A stretch of 20,635 bases of DNA from Alphaproteobacteria bacterium UBA2723 (GTDB taxonomy: Bacteria; Pseudomonadota; Alphaproteobacteria; RF32; CAG-239): the NCBI GenBank assembly GCA_002353835.1, contig DEKL01000088.1, positions 2,989 through 23,623 on the forward strand, in the 5' to 3' direction. A program made the translations under genes and the position numbers. Positions 6,792-13,857 of the stretch are shown in pieces (position 1 is the first letter of the stretch; the number at the start of each line of letters is the position of its first letter). The notes beneath the pieces are model-generated. The model was not told where the DNA came from. It did no database searches and was given only the letters and a program-made list of their open reading frames with translations.

Positions 6792-8546
6792 TTATATCAA
6801 TTTTTTTATATCCTCAATAATTTGCTCCGGCAACATACCTAATTGGCGTAATAAATCTTGAGGATTATATCGGTCGTAAAATTCTTTTTTAAGACCGTAA
6901 TTTTTGACTTTCATGTCGCTCGTTGCGTAAAAAGTCGCCACTTTCTGACCGAAACCGCCGTCAAGAATGCCATCTTCTAAGGTAACAACCAGTTGATGGT
7001 CTTTTTCCAAGTCCTTAAGCAGATTTTCATCCAAACCGGAAGCAAATCTCGGGTTAATAAGGGTAGGGGTAAAGCCTAACTTTGTTTTAATCTCTTTAGC
7101 AAGAGCTTCGCCGCGTTGGTAAAAATCACCTAAAGCCAAAATGGCCACCTTTTCGCCTTTCTGTTCAACTTTGAATGTATTGATTTTGCTGTAATCTTTA
7201 TCTGCATGTCGTTCTGTTATGGCATTTCCCGGCATTAAAATCATGACCGGATGTTCTTTTTGCTCAACCGCCCAATCAAGCATATTAAGGTATTCTTCCC
7301 TTGATGTTGGTGCCAACATAACCAAATTTGGGATATTAGAGAATGCAGAAATAGCAAAAATTCCCAAATGTGTTACATCAGTTAATCCGTCAAAGGATGC
7401 ATAATTAAGCAAAATCGTTACCGGATTATTATTGATACAAACATCTTGTGAAACTTGGTCATAAGTGCGTTGAATAAATGTTGCGTTCGTCACAAGTAAA
7501 GGCTTACCGCCGGCCTTTGCCACACCGGAAGCCATGGCTACCGCATGTTCTTCAGCAATACCGACATCAACATATTGTGAACCGAGTTGTTGTCTTAAAT
7601 CTTGGCTTAAACCGGCAGTCATCGGCATTGCCGGGGTAATAACCACAAAGTCCTTATCTTTTTTAGCCTTATTCATAATGTAATCGGCTGTTAAGGATGT
7701 ATAACTCTCGCCGAAAGAGACCTTCCATTGACCGGTTTGTTTGTCAAATGGCATACACCAGTGCCAAGCTTCTCTGTTTTCTTCAGCAAGTTTAAAGCCT
7801 TTGCCCTTTTTCGTGTTAATATGAACCACAATCGGGTGGTCAATATCTTTAACCTTCTGAAAAACTTTAATCATCGACTGAATGTCATTGCCGTTTTCTT
7901 CGTAGATATAGTCCAAACCTAGTGCTTTAAAGAGATTATTTTGTGATTTTCCTTTTGTTTCTCTTAACTCTGTTAAATTTTTGTATAATCCGCCGTGCAC
8001 TTCAGCGATGGATTGCTGATTATCATTAACAACGATAATCATGTTGGAATGAATATCCGAACCGACAAAATCCAGAGCTTCTAAAGCTTCCCCGCCGGAA
8101 AGTGAGCCATCACCAATCAAGGCAATTACATTATAATTATCGCCTTTCAAATCTCTTCCTTTAACCAAGCCTGTTGCCAAGGAAATAGAGGTAGATGTAT
8201 GTCCGACATTAAATAAATCATGCTCGCTTTCTTCCGGGTTGGTATAACCGGAATCTTCGCTAAAATGTGCATCATCAATATAGCCCTCTTTACGTCCTGT
8301 CATCATTTTATGCGGATAGCTTTGATGAGATACATCAAAAACAAACTTATCTTTAGGAGAATCAAAAACATAGTGCATAGCAATTTCAGCTTCTACAATA
8401 CCGAAATTCGGTCCGCAATGTCCACCGATTTTAGTCAAACGATTAAATAAGGCATCACGAATATCAGCCGCCAATGTTTTCAATTGTTCGGCATTTAATT
8501 TTTTCACATCTGCCGGAGAGTTAATGGTCTTTAAAATTTCATACAT
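6792..8546 (-). CDS. dxs: 1-deoxy-D-xylulose-5-phosphate synthase family protein, atypical
   Basis: 584-aa thiamine-diphosphate enzyme of the DXS family, which joins pyruvate and glyceraldehyde 3-phosphate at the entry to MEP isoprenoid and cofactor synthesis. The cofactor site is intact: GDGSLSGGEALEAL (G145-L158), NDN at 174-176, E332 in VGIAEEHA, and family His residues in IGGH (H43), SHQSYPHK (H74, H79) and AWHW (H262). The acceptor side is not: aligned by eye with E. coli DXS, Tyr392 is Asn354, Arg420 is Tyr382 (DRAG becomes NYAS), Asp427 is Thr389, and the Arg of PRGNA is absent (MPGNA); Arg398 (QR360) and His431 (H393) remain. It is also about 35 aa shorter than usual. It may be a divergent true DXS or a relative with another acceptor. 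AAGGA inside the preceding gene and a 1-nt gap suggest translational coupling. Confidence 0.8.
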   Translation of the reverse strand: MYEILKTINSPADVKKLNAEQLKTLAADIRDALFNRLTKIGGHCGPNFGIVEAEIAMHYVFDSPKDKFVFDVSHQSYPHKMMTGRKEGYIDDAHFSEDSGYTNPEESEHDLFNVGHTSTSISLATGLVKGRDLKGDNYNVIALIGDGSLSGGEALEALDFVGSDIHSNMIIVVNDNQQSIAEVHGGLYKNLTELRETKGKSQNNLFKALGLDYIYEENGNDIQSMIKVFQKVKDIDHPIVVHINTKKGKGFKLAEENREAWHWCMPFDKQTGQWKVSFGESYTSLTADYIMNKAKKDKDFVVITPAMPMTAGLSQDLRQQLGSQYVDVGIAEEHAVAMASGVAKAGGKPLLVTNATFIQRTYDQVSQDVCINNNPVTILLNYASFDGLTDVTHLGIFAISAFSNIPNLVMLAPTSREEYLNMLDWAVEQKEHPVMILMPGNAITERHADKDYSKINTFKVEQKGEKVAILALGDFYQRGEALAKEIKTKLGFTPTLINPRFASGLDENLLKDLEKDHQLVVTLEDGILDGGFGQKVATFYATSDMKVKNYGLKKEFYDRYNPQDLLRQLGMLPEQIIEDIKKLI

Positions 8547-8547
8547 G

Positions 8548-9675
8548 CTATTTTTCCTTTCTTACATTGATGATGACAAACTCGGATTTCGTTCCGGTTT
8601 TGAATTTAATTGCCCAATCGGATATACCTGATGTTACGACAAAGTTTGTTTTGTTACGCTTTTCATGGCCATAAATCAAATCGTTGGCTTTTATCAATTT
8701 ACCGACCTGATTAAACGGGAAAAGCTGTCCGCCGTGCGTATGTCCGCATAAAACCAAATCAACCTCAGCTTTGGCATCTTTATCAAATTCCACCGGTTGA
8801 TGATCTAAAACAATCATATATTTGCTTTTATCCAAACCTGCGGTTAATTCTTCCATAGACTTCCGATGTCCGCCTTGTTCTTTTTGAACGGAATAATCCT
8901 TGCGCCCGATGATATAAAAGTCATCATCAACCAAAACACTCTCATCACGCAATATGTTGATGCCGTTCTTTTTAAGCTCATGGAACAAATCTTCTTCCGA
9001 AAAACCGCGATGAGCCGCCCCGTAATAGCCTTTGTCATGATTGCCGGAAACAAAATAAATTCCATACTTTGTTTTAAGCTTTCCCAAAGCACGGGTAGCA
9101 TTGACCATTTGTTTTTTACCGGTACCGTCATCAACATAATCGCCGACAATCACCACCAAATCCGGCTTTTGTGCCTCAATTGTTTTCAGGTGTTGGGCAA
9201 ACCCTTTATCATCAAACGTTGTACCGAGATGTGAATCCGCAAACATCGCAACTTTTAAATTTTTCACGTTTTTATCTGTTGTTAAGTCATAGTTTGTTTG
9301 CCATACATGATGGTCCGAATACCAACCGATGACCAACGATATAACACAAACAACGAGTGCTGTCCAACCGGCATAGTCATGCGCAAAGGTGACATGTAAA
9401 AACTTTTCTGCCAGCCAAAACATAAAATCGCTTAAAGCCCATATCATCGCCAAATATGTAATGCACACAATCGCATTGATAAAATCCAGACATAGCGTTA
9501 TAATTCCCACTAAGCCAAACGTTGCCAACAATCCGTATAAAGTTCTTTTCGCCGTAGATAAATCGGCAAGCGCCGCAAAATTGAATAATTGCGGAACTCT
9601 GAACCCCAGATACAGCATTGAAGCCGCCCAAAAGGCAATAACTGACCATAAAATAATAATCCACATCGTCATCAT
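8548..9675 (-). CDS. Membrane metallophosphoesterase (YkuE/YaeI-like)
   Basis: 375 aa. The first 120 residues contain four predicted membrane helices (about 5-24, 47-68, 70-90, 103-119). The rest is a calcineurin-type metallophosphoesterase with all five metal motifs: DSH (D147, H149), GDYVDD (D179), GNHD (211-214), DHQP (291-294) and GHTHGG (311-316). Relatives with this layout (YkuE, YaeI, LpxG) hydrolyse phospholipids or lipid-linked pyrophosphates such as UDP-diacylglucosamine; the substrate here is unknown. Location at the inner membrane is certain from the helices. Start ATG 9675 has AAGGA 5 nt upstream. It sits 8 bp after the CMD-cupin gene and 1 bp before the DXS-like gene, inside the tetR operon. 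Confidence 0.85.
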   Translation of the reverse strand: MMTMWIIILWSVIAFWAASMLYLGFRVPQLFNFAALADLSTAKRTLYGLLATFGLVGIITLCLDFINAIVCITYLAMIWALSDFMFWLAEKFLHVTFAHDYAGWTALVVCVISLVIGWYSDHHVWQTNYDLTTDKNVKNLKVAMFADSHLGTTFDDKGFAQHLKTIEAQKPDLVVIVGDYVDDGTGKKQMVNATRALGKLKTKYGIYFVSGNHDKGYYGAAHRGFSEEDLFHELKKNGINILRDESVLVDDDFYIIGRKDYSVQKEQGGHRKSMEELTAGLDKSKYMIVLDHQPVEFDKDAKAEVDLVLCGHTHGGQLFPFNQVGKLIKANDLIYGHEKRNKTNFVVTSGISDWAIKFKTGTKSEFVIINVRKEK

Positions 9676-9683
9676 TAAAGTCC

Positions 9684-10694
9684 TTATTTCAATTTATTGT
9701 ATACCTCATCTGTCACCGGCTCCAGCCACTCATTAGAGCCGCCCTCGGCAGGTACTTCCACGGCAATATGCGTAAACCAGCTATCCTTAGCGGCACCATG
9801 CCAATGCTTTGTTTCTGCCGGAATATTAACCACATCACCGGGGTGTAATTCGCGAGGTTCTTCGCCCCATGCCTGATACCAACCGCGCCCTTGGGTCACA
9901 AGTAAAATCTGTCCCCCTTTGTGGTGGATATGCCAGTTATTACGACACTTCGGCTCAAAGGTAACATTAAACATCGGTACCCCGTTTTCGGTGGTAATCT
10001 TCTGCAGATAGCTTTTGCCGATAAAATATTGCCCGTACGGATTTAATTCGCCAAAGCCGAACATAACATTTTTGGCTTTTACTTCGGAAGCAATAGCTAA
10101 AATTTCTGCCACATCTTCATCTGTCAACCCGTTATGTTTGCCGATATTGATATGGGCATTGAGCTGGCTTTCCACCCCGTCACGTACGGCAAGCATGGCA
10201 ATCGTTGCAATCTCACGGGTTTTCCAATCCACATTATCACGAGCAAAAATATCGCCGAACAAATGCGCCTTCAAATATTCATCTATCGCCGGAGCAAATT
10301 CAAACAATTTGCCTTTAACCTCTGCACCGACCAGTTTGGTTTGGTTTTCGCTACCGTAAACGAGCGCATCACCTTGCGGTTTTGCACTGGCCTCCCGTCC
10401 TAATTCATCTTTGTTGCCACGTTCATCAACAACTTGCATAAGTGTTCCTAACGCATTCAAACTGCGTGGAAATCCGCAATAAGCATAAGCCTGCACCAAA
10501 ATTTCTTTAAACTCATTAACCGTCACCCCGTCATCAAGTCCTTTATTTAAGGCCTGTTTTAAGCCGTCTTGATTACCGCTTGCCGCATAAGCCGAAACTT
10601 CAGCCACCGCTTGTTGTTCGTTGGTAAGACTTTTTGCCATTGCTGTTCCTCCCCAAAATAAAGATAACATGAACATGATTAAAATTTTTTTCAT
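9684..10694 (-). CDS. Exported carboxymuconolactone decarboxylase-like/cupin fusion protein
   Basis: 336 aa in four parts: a Sec signal peptide (residues 1-20, MKKILIMFML core, ending AMA), two CMD/AhpD-like helical domains (about 27-95 and 133-205), and a C-terminal cupin barrel (about 230-325) with likely metal ligands H255, H257, Q262 and H297 or H299 (WHIHHKGGQ and KHWHG). The AhpD CxxC pair is absent: only C73 lies at the first domain's active region (YCGFP), and no Cys in the second, so peroxidase activity like AhpD is unlikely. CMD-cupin fusions are known but the reaction is unclear. Upstream ATG 10694 has AAGGAG at 7 nt. A second Shine-Dalgarno, GGGGAGG, lies 7 nt before in-frame ATG 10640 (M19), where cytosolic CMD proteins normally start, so two products are likely. 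The upstream ABM gene ends 4 bp before. Confidence 0.85.
   Translation of the reverse strand: MKKILIMFMLSLFWGGTAMAKSLTNEQQAVAEVSAYAASGNQDGLKQALNKGLDDGVTVNEFKEILVQAYAYCGFPRSLNALGTLMQVVDERGNKDELGREASAKPQGDALVYGSENQTKLVGAEVKGKLFEFAPAIDEYLKAHLFGDIFARDNVDWKTREIATIAMLAVRDGVESQLNAHINIGKHNGLTDEDVAEILAIASEVKAKNVMFGFGELNPYGQYFIGKSYLQKITTENGVPMFNVTFEPKCRNNWHIHHKGGQILLVTQGRGWYQAWGEEPRELHPGDVVNIPAETKHWHGAAKDSWFTHIAVEVPAEGGSNEWLEPVTDEVYNKLK
10638..10654 (-). promoter_or_regulatory. Internal ribosome-binding site and second start in the CMD-cupin gene
   Basis: GGGGAGG (10654-10648) within the signal-peptide codons W-G-G, 7 nt before ATG at 10640-10638 (M19, the Met of the AMA cleavage site). Initiation here would give a 318-aa protein without a signal peptide, starting MAKSL. 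Confidence 0.6.
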
Positions 10695-10698
10695 TTTT

Positions 10699-11085
10699 TT
10701 ACTCCTTGATAAAGTCCTTATCCTTCATGGGAATACCGGCAGTATCTTCAATATAACGTTCAACTTTCATATGCAGGTCATATTTGTTACGCAGTTCGGT
10801 AATTTTATCCATCATCGGGGTGGCGTGGTGTTTGTCAATAGCTTCCTGGCTTTCCCAACTGTCAATAAGTAAAACGGTTTCAGAGTCATCTTTCGGATAA
10901 AAATATTCATATTTTTTATTGCCTTCTTCGGCACGGATGGCCGCTACTGTTCCGCTTTGTTCCATTTCTTCGGCAAATTTGCGGGCATTGCCGTTTTCAC
11001 CGGTATAGTAAATATTGATTGTTATTGCCATGGCATTTTCTCCTAAAAGTGCAGACATTGCCAATATCATTAAGAACTTTTTCAT
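10699..11085 (-). CDS. Exported ABM-domain protein (quinol monooxygenase-like)
   Basis: 128 aa: signal peptide (1-20, MKKFLMILAMSALLGENAMA) and an antibiotic-biosynthesis-monooxygenase (ABM, YgiN-like) domain, a small alpha/beta fold that acts as a dimer on quinols or related aromatics without a cofactor. Seen: the beta strand ITINIYYTG, the helix GNARKFAEEMEQSG, YEYFYPKDD, the characteristic VLLIDSWESQEAIDKHHATP, and a closing strand HMKVERY. I use ATG 11085 (MKKF), with GAGG 9 nt upstream; an in-frame TTG at 11100 is an alternative. A second Shine-Dalgarno, TAGGAG, stands 8 nt before ATG 11031 (M19), which is the usual start of unexported YgiN-type proteins. In the tetR operon with flavodoxin and iron-sulfur flavoprotein, which suggests quinone handling (inference). 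Confidence 0.83.
   Translation of the reverse strand: MKKFLMILAMSALLGENAMAITINIYYTGENGNARKFAEEMEQSGTVAAIRAEEGNKKYEYFYPKDDSETVLLIDSWESQEAIDKHHATPMMDKITELRNKYDLHMKVERYIEDTAGIPMKDKDFIKE
11029..11044 (-). promoter_or_regulatory. Internal ribosome-binding site and second start in the ABM gene
   Basis: AGGAG (11044-11040), formed by the codons for L-G-E in the signal peptide, 8 nt before ATG 11031-11029 (M19, Met of AMA). Initiation here would give a 110-aa cytosolic ABM protein beginning MAITINIYY. Confidence 0.6.
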
Positions 11086-11103
11086 CCTAAAAATCCTCAA
11101 GCA

Positions 11104-11730
11104 CTATTTTCCGTCCGGAAAGCTGGTAAATGTTATGGGCTCATATTCCGGTCGGTTGATACCGTTTTTCTTGCCCAATTCAATGCATTTCAGCAACCAG
11201 GCCATATTTTGTCCCAAAGTGCGCATCGTTTGCAAACCTTCTTTGTCTTTCATAACATCTTCGGGGGTAAAACCATGAACCATGTTCCAGTATTGAGAGC
11301 TTACAACCGGCATATTATTCATCGTAAAGTATTTGTTTAGGCGGTCAAATGAGGCTGTTGCGCCACTCCTGCGGCAAGAAACCACAGCAGCCCCTAATTT
11401 GCCCGCAAATTTTCCGAAATTAGAAAAGAACAATCTATCACAAAAAGCGCACATTTGCCCCGATGGTCCGGCATAATAAACTGGTGAGCCTAAGATAATA
11501 GCGTCAAATTCATCAAGTCTGGCACCAATTTCATTAACACCGTCATCAAAAACGCATTTTCCGTTTTCTCTGCATTTCATACAGGCAATACAACCGGCAA
11601 CAGGCTTTGTCCCGATATAAAAAATTTCTGTTTCTATGCCGTTTTTGTTTAAGGTTGTTGCCACTTCGTTTAATGCGGTATAAGTACAACCATCTTTATG
11701 CGGTGAACCGTTAACCAACAAAACTTTCAT
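11104..11730 (-). CDS. Iron-sulfur flavoprotein-type NAD(P)H-dependent FMN reductase
   Basis: 208-aa cytosolic flavodoxin-fold protein. It has the FMN phosphate loop VNGSPHKDGCTYTAL near the N-terminus, ILGSPVYYAGPSGQM as the second FMN loop, and a compact cysteine motif C-x2-C-x2-C-x5-C (about residues 47-59) of the kind that holds a 4Fe-4S cluster in archaeal and bacterial Isf proteins. It probably passes electrons between reduced carriers and quinones or similar acceptors. Two adjacent ATGs (11733, 11730) occur; AGGAG is 3 nt from the first and 6 nt from the second, so I chose 11730. The Shine-Dalgarno overlaps the stop of the upstream flavodoxin gene. Two paralogues are at 16306 and 18040. 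Confidence 0.83.
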   Translation of the reverse strand: MKVLLVNGSPHKDGCTYTALNEVATTLNKNGIETEIFYIGTKPVAGCIACMKCRENGKCVFDDGVNEIGARLDEFDAIILGSPVYYAGPSGQMCAFCDRLFFSNFGKFAGKLGAAVVSCRRSGATASFDRLNKYFTMNNMPVVSSQYWNMVHGFTPEDVMKDKEGLQTMRTLGQNMAWLLKCIELGKKNGINRPEYEPITFTSFPDGK

Positions 11731-11739
11731 CATTTTCTC

Positions 11740-12345
11740 CTAAAAACCTAATTTTTTAAGCCAATTTTGTACATCTTGCTCTGCTTTATCGCGTTCATTT
11801 TGTGCCACATGTCCGTAAACAGCCAATCCCTCAAGCACCTTGGCATTTGTTGCCTCCTTAATTTTATAGGGAATTGAGGACAATCCGCTTCCTTCATGAG
11901 TGACAAACGGTATAACTGTCTTTGAGCTCCAATCATGCGCCTCAATAAACGTATATAATGGCATCGGCATATCAGCCCACCAGTTCGGCGAACCGATAAA
12001 GATAACATCATAATCGGCAAAATTTGCCGCATCACCGACAATTTTCGGGCGTGCATTAGCTTTCTTTTCAGCAAGGGCTGCTTCGGTTAAAGCCTTATAA
12101 GCGGTAGGATATGTATCATTTTCAAGTTTAATCTCAAACAAATCCGCTTTTGTTTTCTCGGCAATCATCTTTGCAATAATGGCGGTATTCCCCTCCTTGA
12201 TATTACCGACCCCGTATTGTTCACCGGTTTTTGAAAAATAAACCACGAGTGTTTTTTTACCTGTCATTTTCATTTCCTCCGCTGTTGTTTTATTAGAACT
12301 AAATAATGCCAATCCGCATAAAATAATTGAAAGTAACTTTTTCAT
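11740..12345 (-). CDS. Exported flavodoxin-like protein (dual start)
   Basis: 201 aa: signal peptide (about 1-23, MKKLLSIILCGLALF core) and a flavodoxin-like domain with the FMN loop VVYFSKTGEQYGVGN, a long insert (NTAIIAKMIAEKTKADLFEIK), IGSPNWWADMPMP and FVTHEGSGLSSIP, as in the flavodoxin_4 type often annotated as flavodoxin or NADPH-quinone reductase-like. FMN proteins are rarely sent through Sec, so the signal peptide is unusual. Start ATG 12345 has AAAGGA 8 nt upstream. A second, better GGAGG sits 8 nt before ATG 12267 (M27), just where the flavodoxin fold begins (MTGKKTLVVYF), so a cytosolic form of 175 aa is likely. Second gene of the tetR operon, 4 bp after tetR. Paralogue at 17466. 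Confidence 0.85.
   Translation of the reverse strand: MKKLLSIILCGLALFSSNKTTAEEMKMTGKKTLVVYFSKTGEQYGVGNIKEGNTAIIAKMIAEKTKADLFEIKLENDTYPTAYKALTEAALAEKKANARPKIVGDAANFADYDVIFIGSPNWWADMPMPLYTFIEAHDWSSKTVIPFVTHEGSGLSSIPYKIKEATNAKVLEGLAVYGHVAQNERDKAEQDVQNWLKKLGF
12265..12280 (-). promoter_or_regulatory. Internal ribosome-binding site and second start in the first flavodoxin gene
   Basis: GGAGG (12280-12276), formed by codons A-E-E after the signal peptide, 8 nt before ATG 12267-12265 (M27). Another ATG (M25) is only 2 nt from it and is badly placed. The paralogue at 17466 has the same arrangement at the same residue number. Confidence 0.65.
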
Positions 12346-12349
12346 CTGA

Positions 12350-12961
12350 TTATTCCTTTCTGACTAAATATTTATCCAACATCGGCTTGACCTGTGTCTT
12401 AAAAAAAGCCTGTGTCTGCTCTTGCGGTTCAAAAAAACCGTCAGACATACACCAGCAAGTCATCATACCATACAACTCGCATATAATAATATGCACCAGC
12501 AAATCAACCGGTGTTGTTCTCTTTAATTCCCCGCTCTGAACAGCTTTATGTAGAATATCCTGCAACATGCTGACATCAAATTGCCACTTGGAATTATCCC
12601 AATCTTCACCGGCGCACTTCGGGTCTATCACATTTTTAATCCACTCTCGGCAGATATTGATTCCGTAACGTTCAACTTCCTGCATAAAACTGATGAAATA
12701 ATGCTCCATGCGTTGCGTAAAGTCTTTATCCTTCATTTTCTCTAAGCGAACAGCAATCTGATTAAACAAATTCCGGCAGATTTCGTTGCTGATTTCTTCC
12801 TTGTTTTTGAAATAAACATAAAAAGTCCCCTTAGCACAACCGCAGGCTTTGGTAATATCTTCCACTTTCAAATCATTAAAATCGCCTTTAATGATAAAAT
12901 CGGTTGCCGCATCAAGCAGCTTTTGCTTGGTTTTTAAGGCATTTTCTTGTCTTATCGTCAT
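12350..12961 (-). CDS. TetR-family transcriptional regulator
   Basis: 203 aa. Residues about 8-58 are a TetR-type helix-turn-helix domain: TKQKLLDAATDFIIKGDF, then VEDITKACGCAKGTFYVYFKNKEEI, with the YFxNKEE signature. The C-terminal ligand-binding part is helical and holds several Cys (IC61-type CR, CREW, CAGED, CELYG, CWCM), which could sense oxidants or electrophiles, though this is not proven. It is the first gene of a seven-gene operon of redox enzymes, 4 bp ahead of the flavodoxin gene. Its promoter is overlapped by alternating TGACT/AGTCA sites (13001-13022), so it likely represses itself and the operon. Start ATG 12961 has GGGGGAGAAG upstream. Confidence 0.88.
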   Translation of the reverse strand: MTIRQENALKTKQKLLDAATDFIIKGDFNDLKVEDITKACGCAKGTFYVYFKNKEEISNEICRNLFNQIAVRLEKMKDKDFTQRMEHYFISFMQEVERYGINICREWIKNVIDPKCAGEDWDNSKWQFDVSMLQDILHKAVQSGELKRTTPVDLLVHIIICELYGMMTCWCMSDGFFEPQEQTQAFFKTQVKPMLDKYLVRKE

Positions 12962-12985
12962 AACTTCTCCCCCATTGTTTGTTAC

Positions 12986-13014
12986 GTTTTACAATTTCAA
13001 TGACTAAAAGTCAA
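12986..13014 (-). promoter_or_regulatory. Promoter of the tetR redox operon
   Basis: Minus-strand TTGACT (13014-13009), 17-nt spacer, TAAAAC (12991-12986). The -35 lies inside the palindromic operator. No other promoter was found between tetR and the DXS-like gene, where gaps are 1-8 bp, so this one probably serves all seven genes. Confidence 0.6.
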
Positions 13015-13022
13015 TGACTTTT
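12997..13022. promoter_or_regulatory. Probable TetR operator (three alternating half-sites)
   Basis: TGACT (13001-13005), AGTCA (13009-13013) and TGACT (13015-13019) alternate. AAAAGTCA-A-TGACTTTT (13006-13022) is a perfect 8+1+8 palindrome, and TGACT-AAA-AGTCA (13001-13013) is a second, overlapping one. TCAATGACT occurs twice, 14 bp apart. They cover the -35 of the tetR promoter. Confidence 0.65.
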
Positions 13023-13054
13023 TTCATCATCAACAAAAAATATTCATAATCTGC

Positions 13055-13082
13055 TTGATTTATACTCAAAAAATGCTATAAT
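13055..13082 (+). promoter_or_regulatory. Promoter of the HAD-like gene
   Basis: TTGATT (13055-13060), 16-nt spacer ending TGC, TATAAT (13077-13082): a strong extended -10 promoter. The leader is about 14 nt and includes AAGGAG. It diverges from the tetR promoter; the operator is about 35 bp upstream, so direct TetR control is possible but unproven. Confidence 0.7.
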
Positions 13083-13102
13083 ATGGAAAAAGGAGAAGGC
13101 AA

Positions 13103-13855
13103 ATGTTAAAGGATAACAAAGAAAACCTAAACCCGTTACAAAATGACAAATTCCTGATTGTCGTTGATTTTGCCGGCACCTTATTTGCCTTAGGACCGGA
13201 TAAAGACCATATTAAAGATGATTTTCTCCCTGAAGACGACGAATATTTAAGCGGTAAGCGTGCCATAAAAGGTGCCGTAGAGCTGGATCCTGTCGGCTGT
13301 CGCGATAAAGAATTAAAACCGTTTCAAGGGGGAGTAAGATACGGTTGGACAGTTATCCCCTCGGTTGCAAAATTACTTGAGGAAGTCAAAGGCATCAATA
13401 TCGTCGCTTCCAGTGTCGCAGATGATAAAGAACAGGTTGCGTTGCAAGAAATAGCCTATCATGACAATAACATTACCATCAACCACATCATGACCAAAGA
13501 TGCCGAAGGCATTATCGCTAAAGGTTATCAACCCTCAACCATTGTTGTCTTAGGCGATACCTCCAGTGATGTCAGACTTGCGGAAAAACTGGCGGAATTA
13601 TCGCCCAAAGCCAAAGTTATCTGCGGCTTCACCCCATCAGGTATGGAACAGCACAAAGCCGTACGCGCTGTCTTAGATAGCAAACACCCCAATATAGAAC
13701 TCATCAGCAATCAAAACTGGAGCCGTGTCATCCGTAAGTTAAAAAAGCACCTGCCGCTGAAAAGTCGTCACCTCAGCGAATTTAAGAAAATCAGAGCACA
13801 AAGAGAACTTGCTAAAAACAAATTCTTATACCAATTTAAGCAACACAAGAGATAA
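13103..13855 (+). CDS. HAD-superfamily-like protein with DFAGT motif
   Basis: 250 aa, cytosolic. The N-terminal strand FLIVVDFAGTLFALG matches HAD motif I (DxDGT) but with Ala in place of the second Asp (D22, A24), as seen in phosphonoacetaldehyde hydrolases (DWAGT) and not in ordinary phosphatases. Later pieces fit motif II (INIVASSVADD), a possible motif III Lys (MTKDAEG) and motif IV (VVLGDTSSDVRLAEKL, GDxxxD). The insert at residues 28-80 may be a cap. The last 35 residues are strongly basic (KKHLPLKSRH to KQHKR) and may bind nucleic acid or protein. Loss of the general-acid Asp means the chemistry could be altered or absent. AAGGAG precedes ATG 13103. The gene converges with the next one across only 2 bp, with no terminator seen. 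Confidence 0.65.
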   Translation: MLKDNKENLNPLQNDKFLIVVDFAGTLFALGPDKDHIKDDFLPEDDEYLSGKRAIKGAVELDPVGCRDKELKPFQGGVRYGWTVIPSVAKLLEEVKGINIVASSVADDKEQVALQEIAYHDNNITINHIMTKDAEGIIAKGYQPSTIVVLGDTSSDVRLAEKLAELSPKAKVICGFTPSGMEQHKAVRAVLDSKHPNIELISNQNWSRVIRKLKKHLPLKSRHLSEFKKIRAQRELAKNKFLYQFKQHKR

Positions 13856-13857
13856 TC

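Noticed and set aside
8844..9149. 101-aa minus-strand ORF inside the metallophosphoesterase gene
   Set aside because: It is out of frame with the intact metal-binding motifs of the real gene, and shows no domain of its own.
9684..10694. AhpD-type alkylhydroperoxide reductase activity of the CMD domains
   Set aside because: The CxxC pair needed for AhpD activity is absent; only one Cys (C73) is in the active region.
11748..12074. 108-aa minus-strand ORF inside the first flavodoxin gene
   Set aside because: Another frame of a clearly coding flavodoxin; Arg/Lys/Met-rich with no fold or ribosome-binding site.
11740..12345. Lipoprotein signal in the first flavodoxin (Cys at residue 10)
   Set aside because: The residues before Cys are I-I-L, not the usual small residues of a lipobox, and the Cys lies too early in the hydrophobic core.
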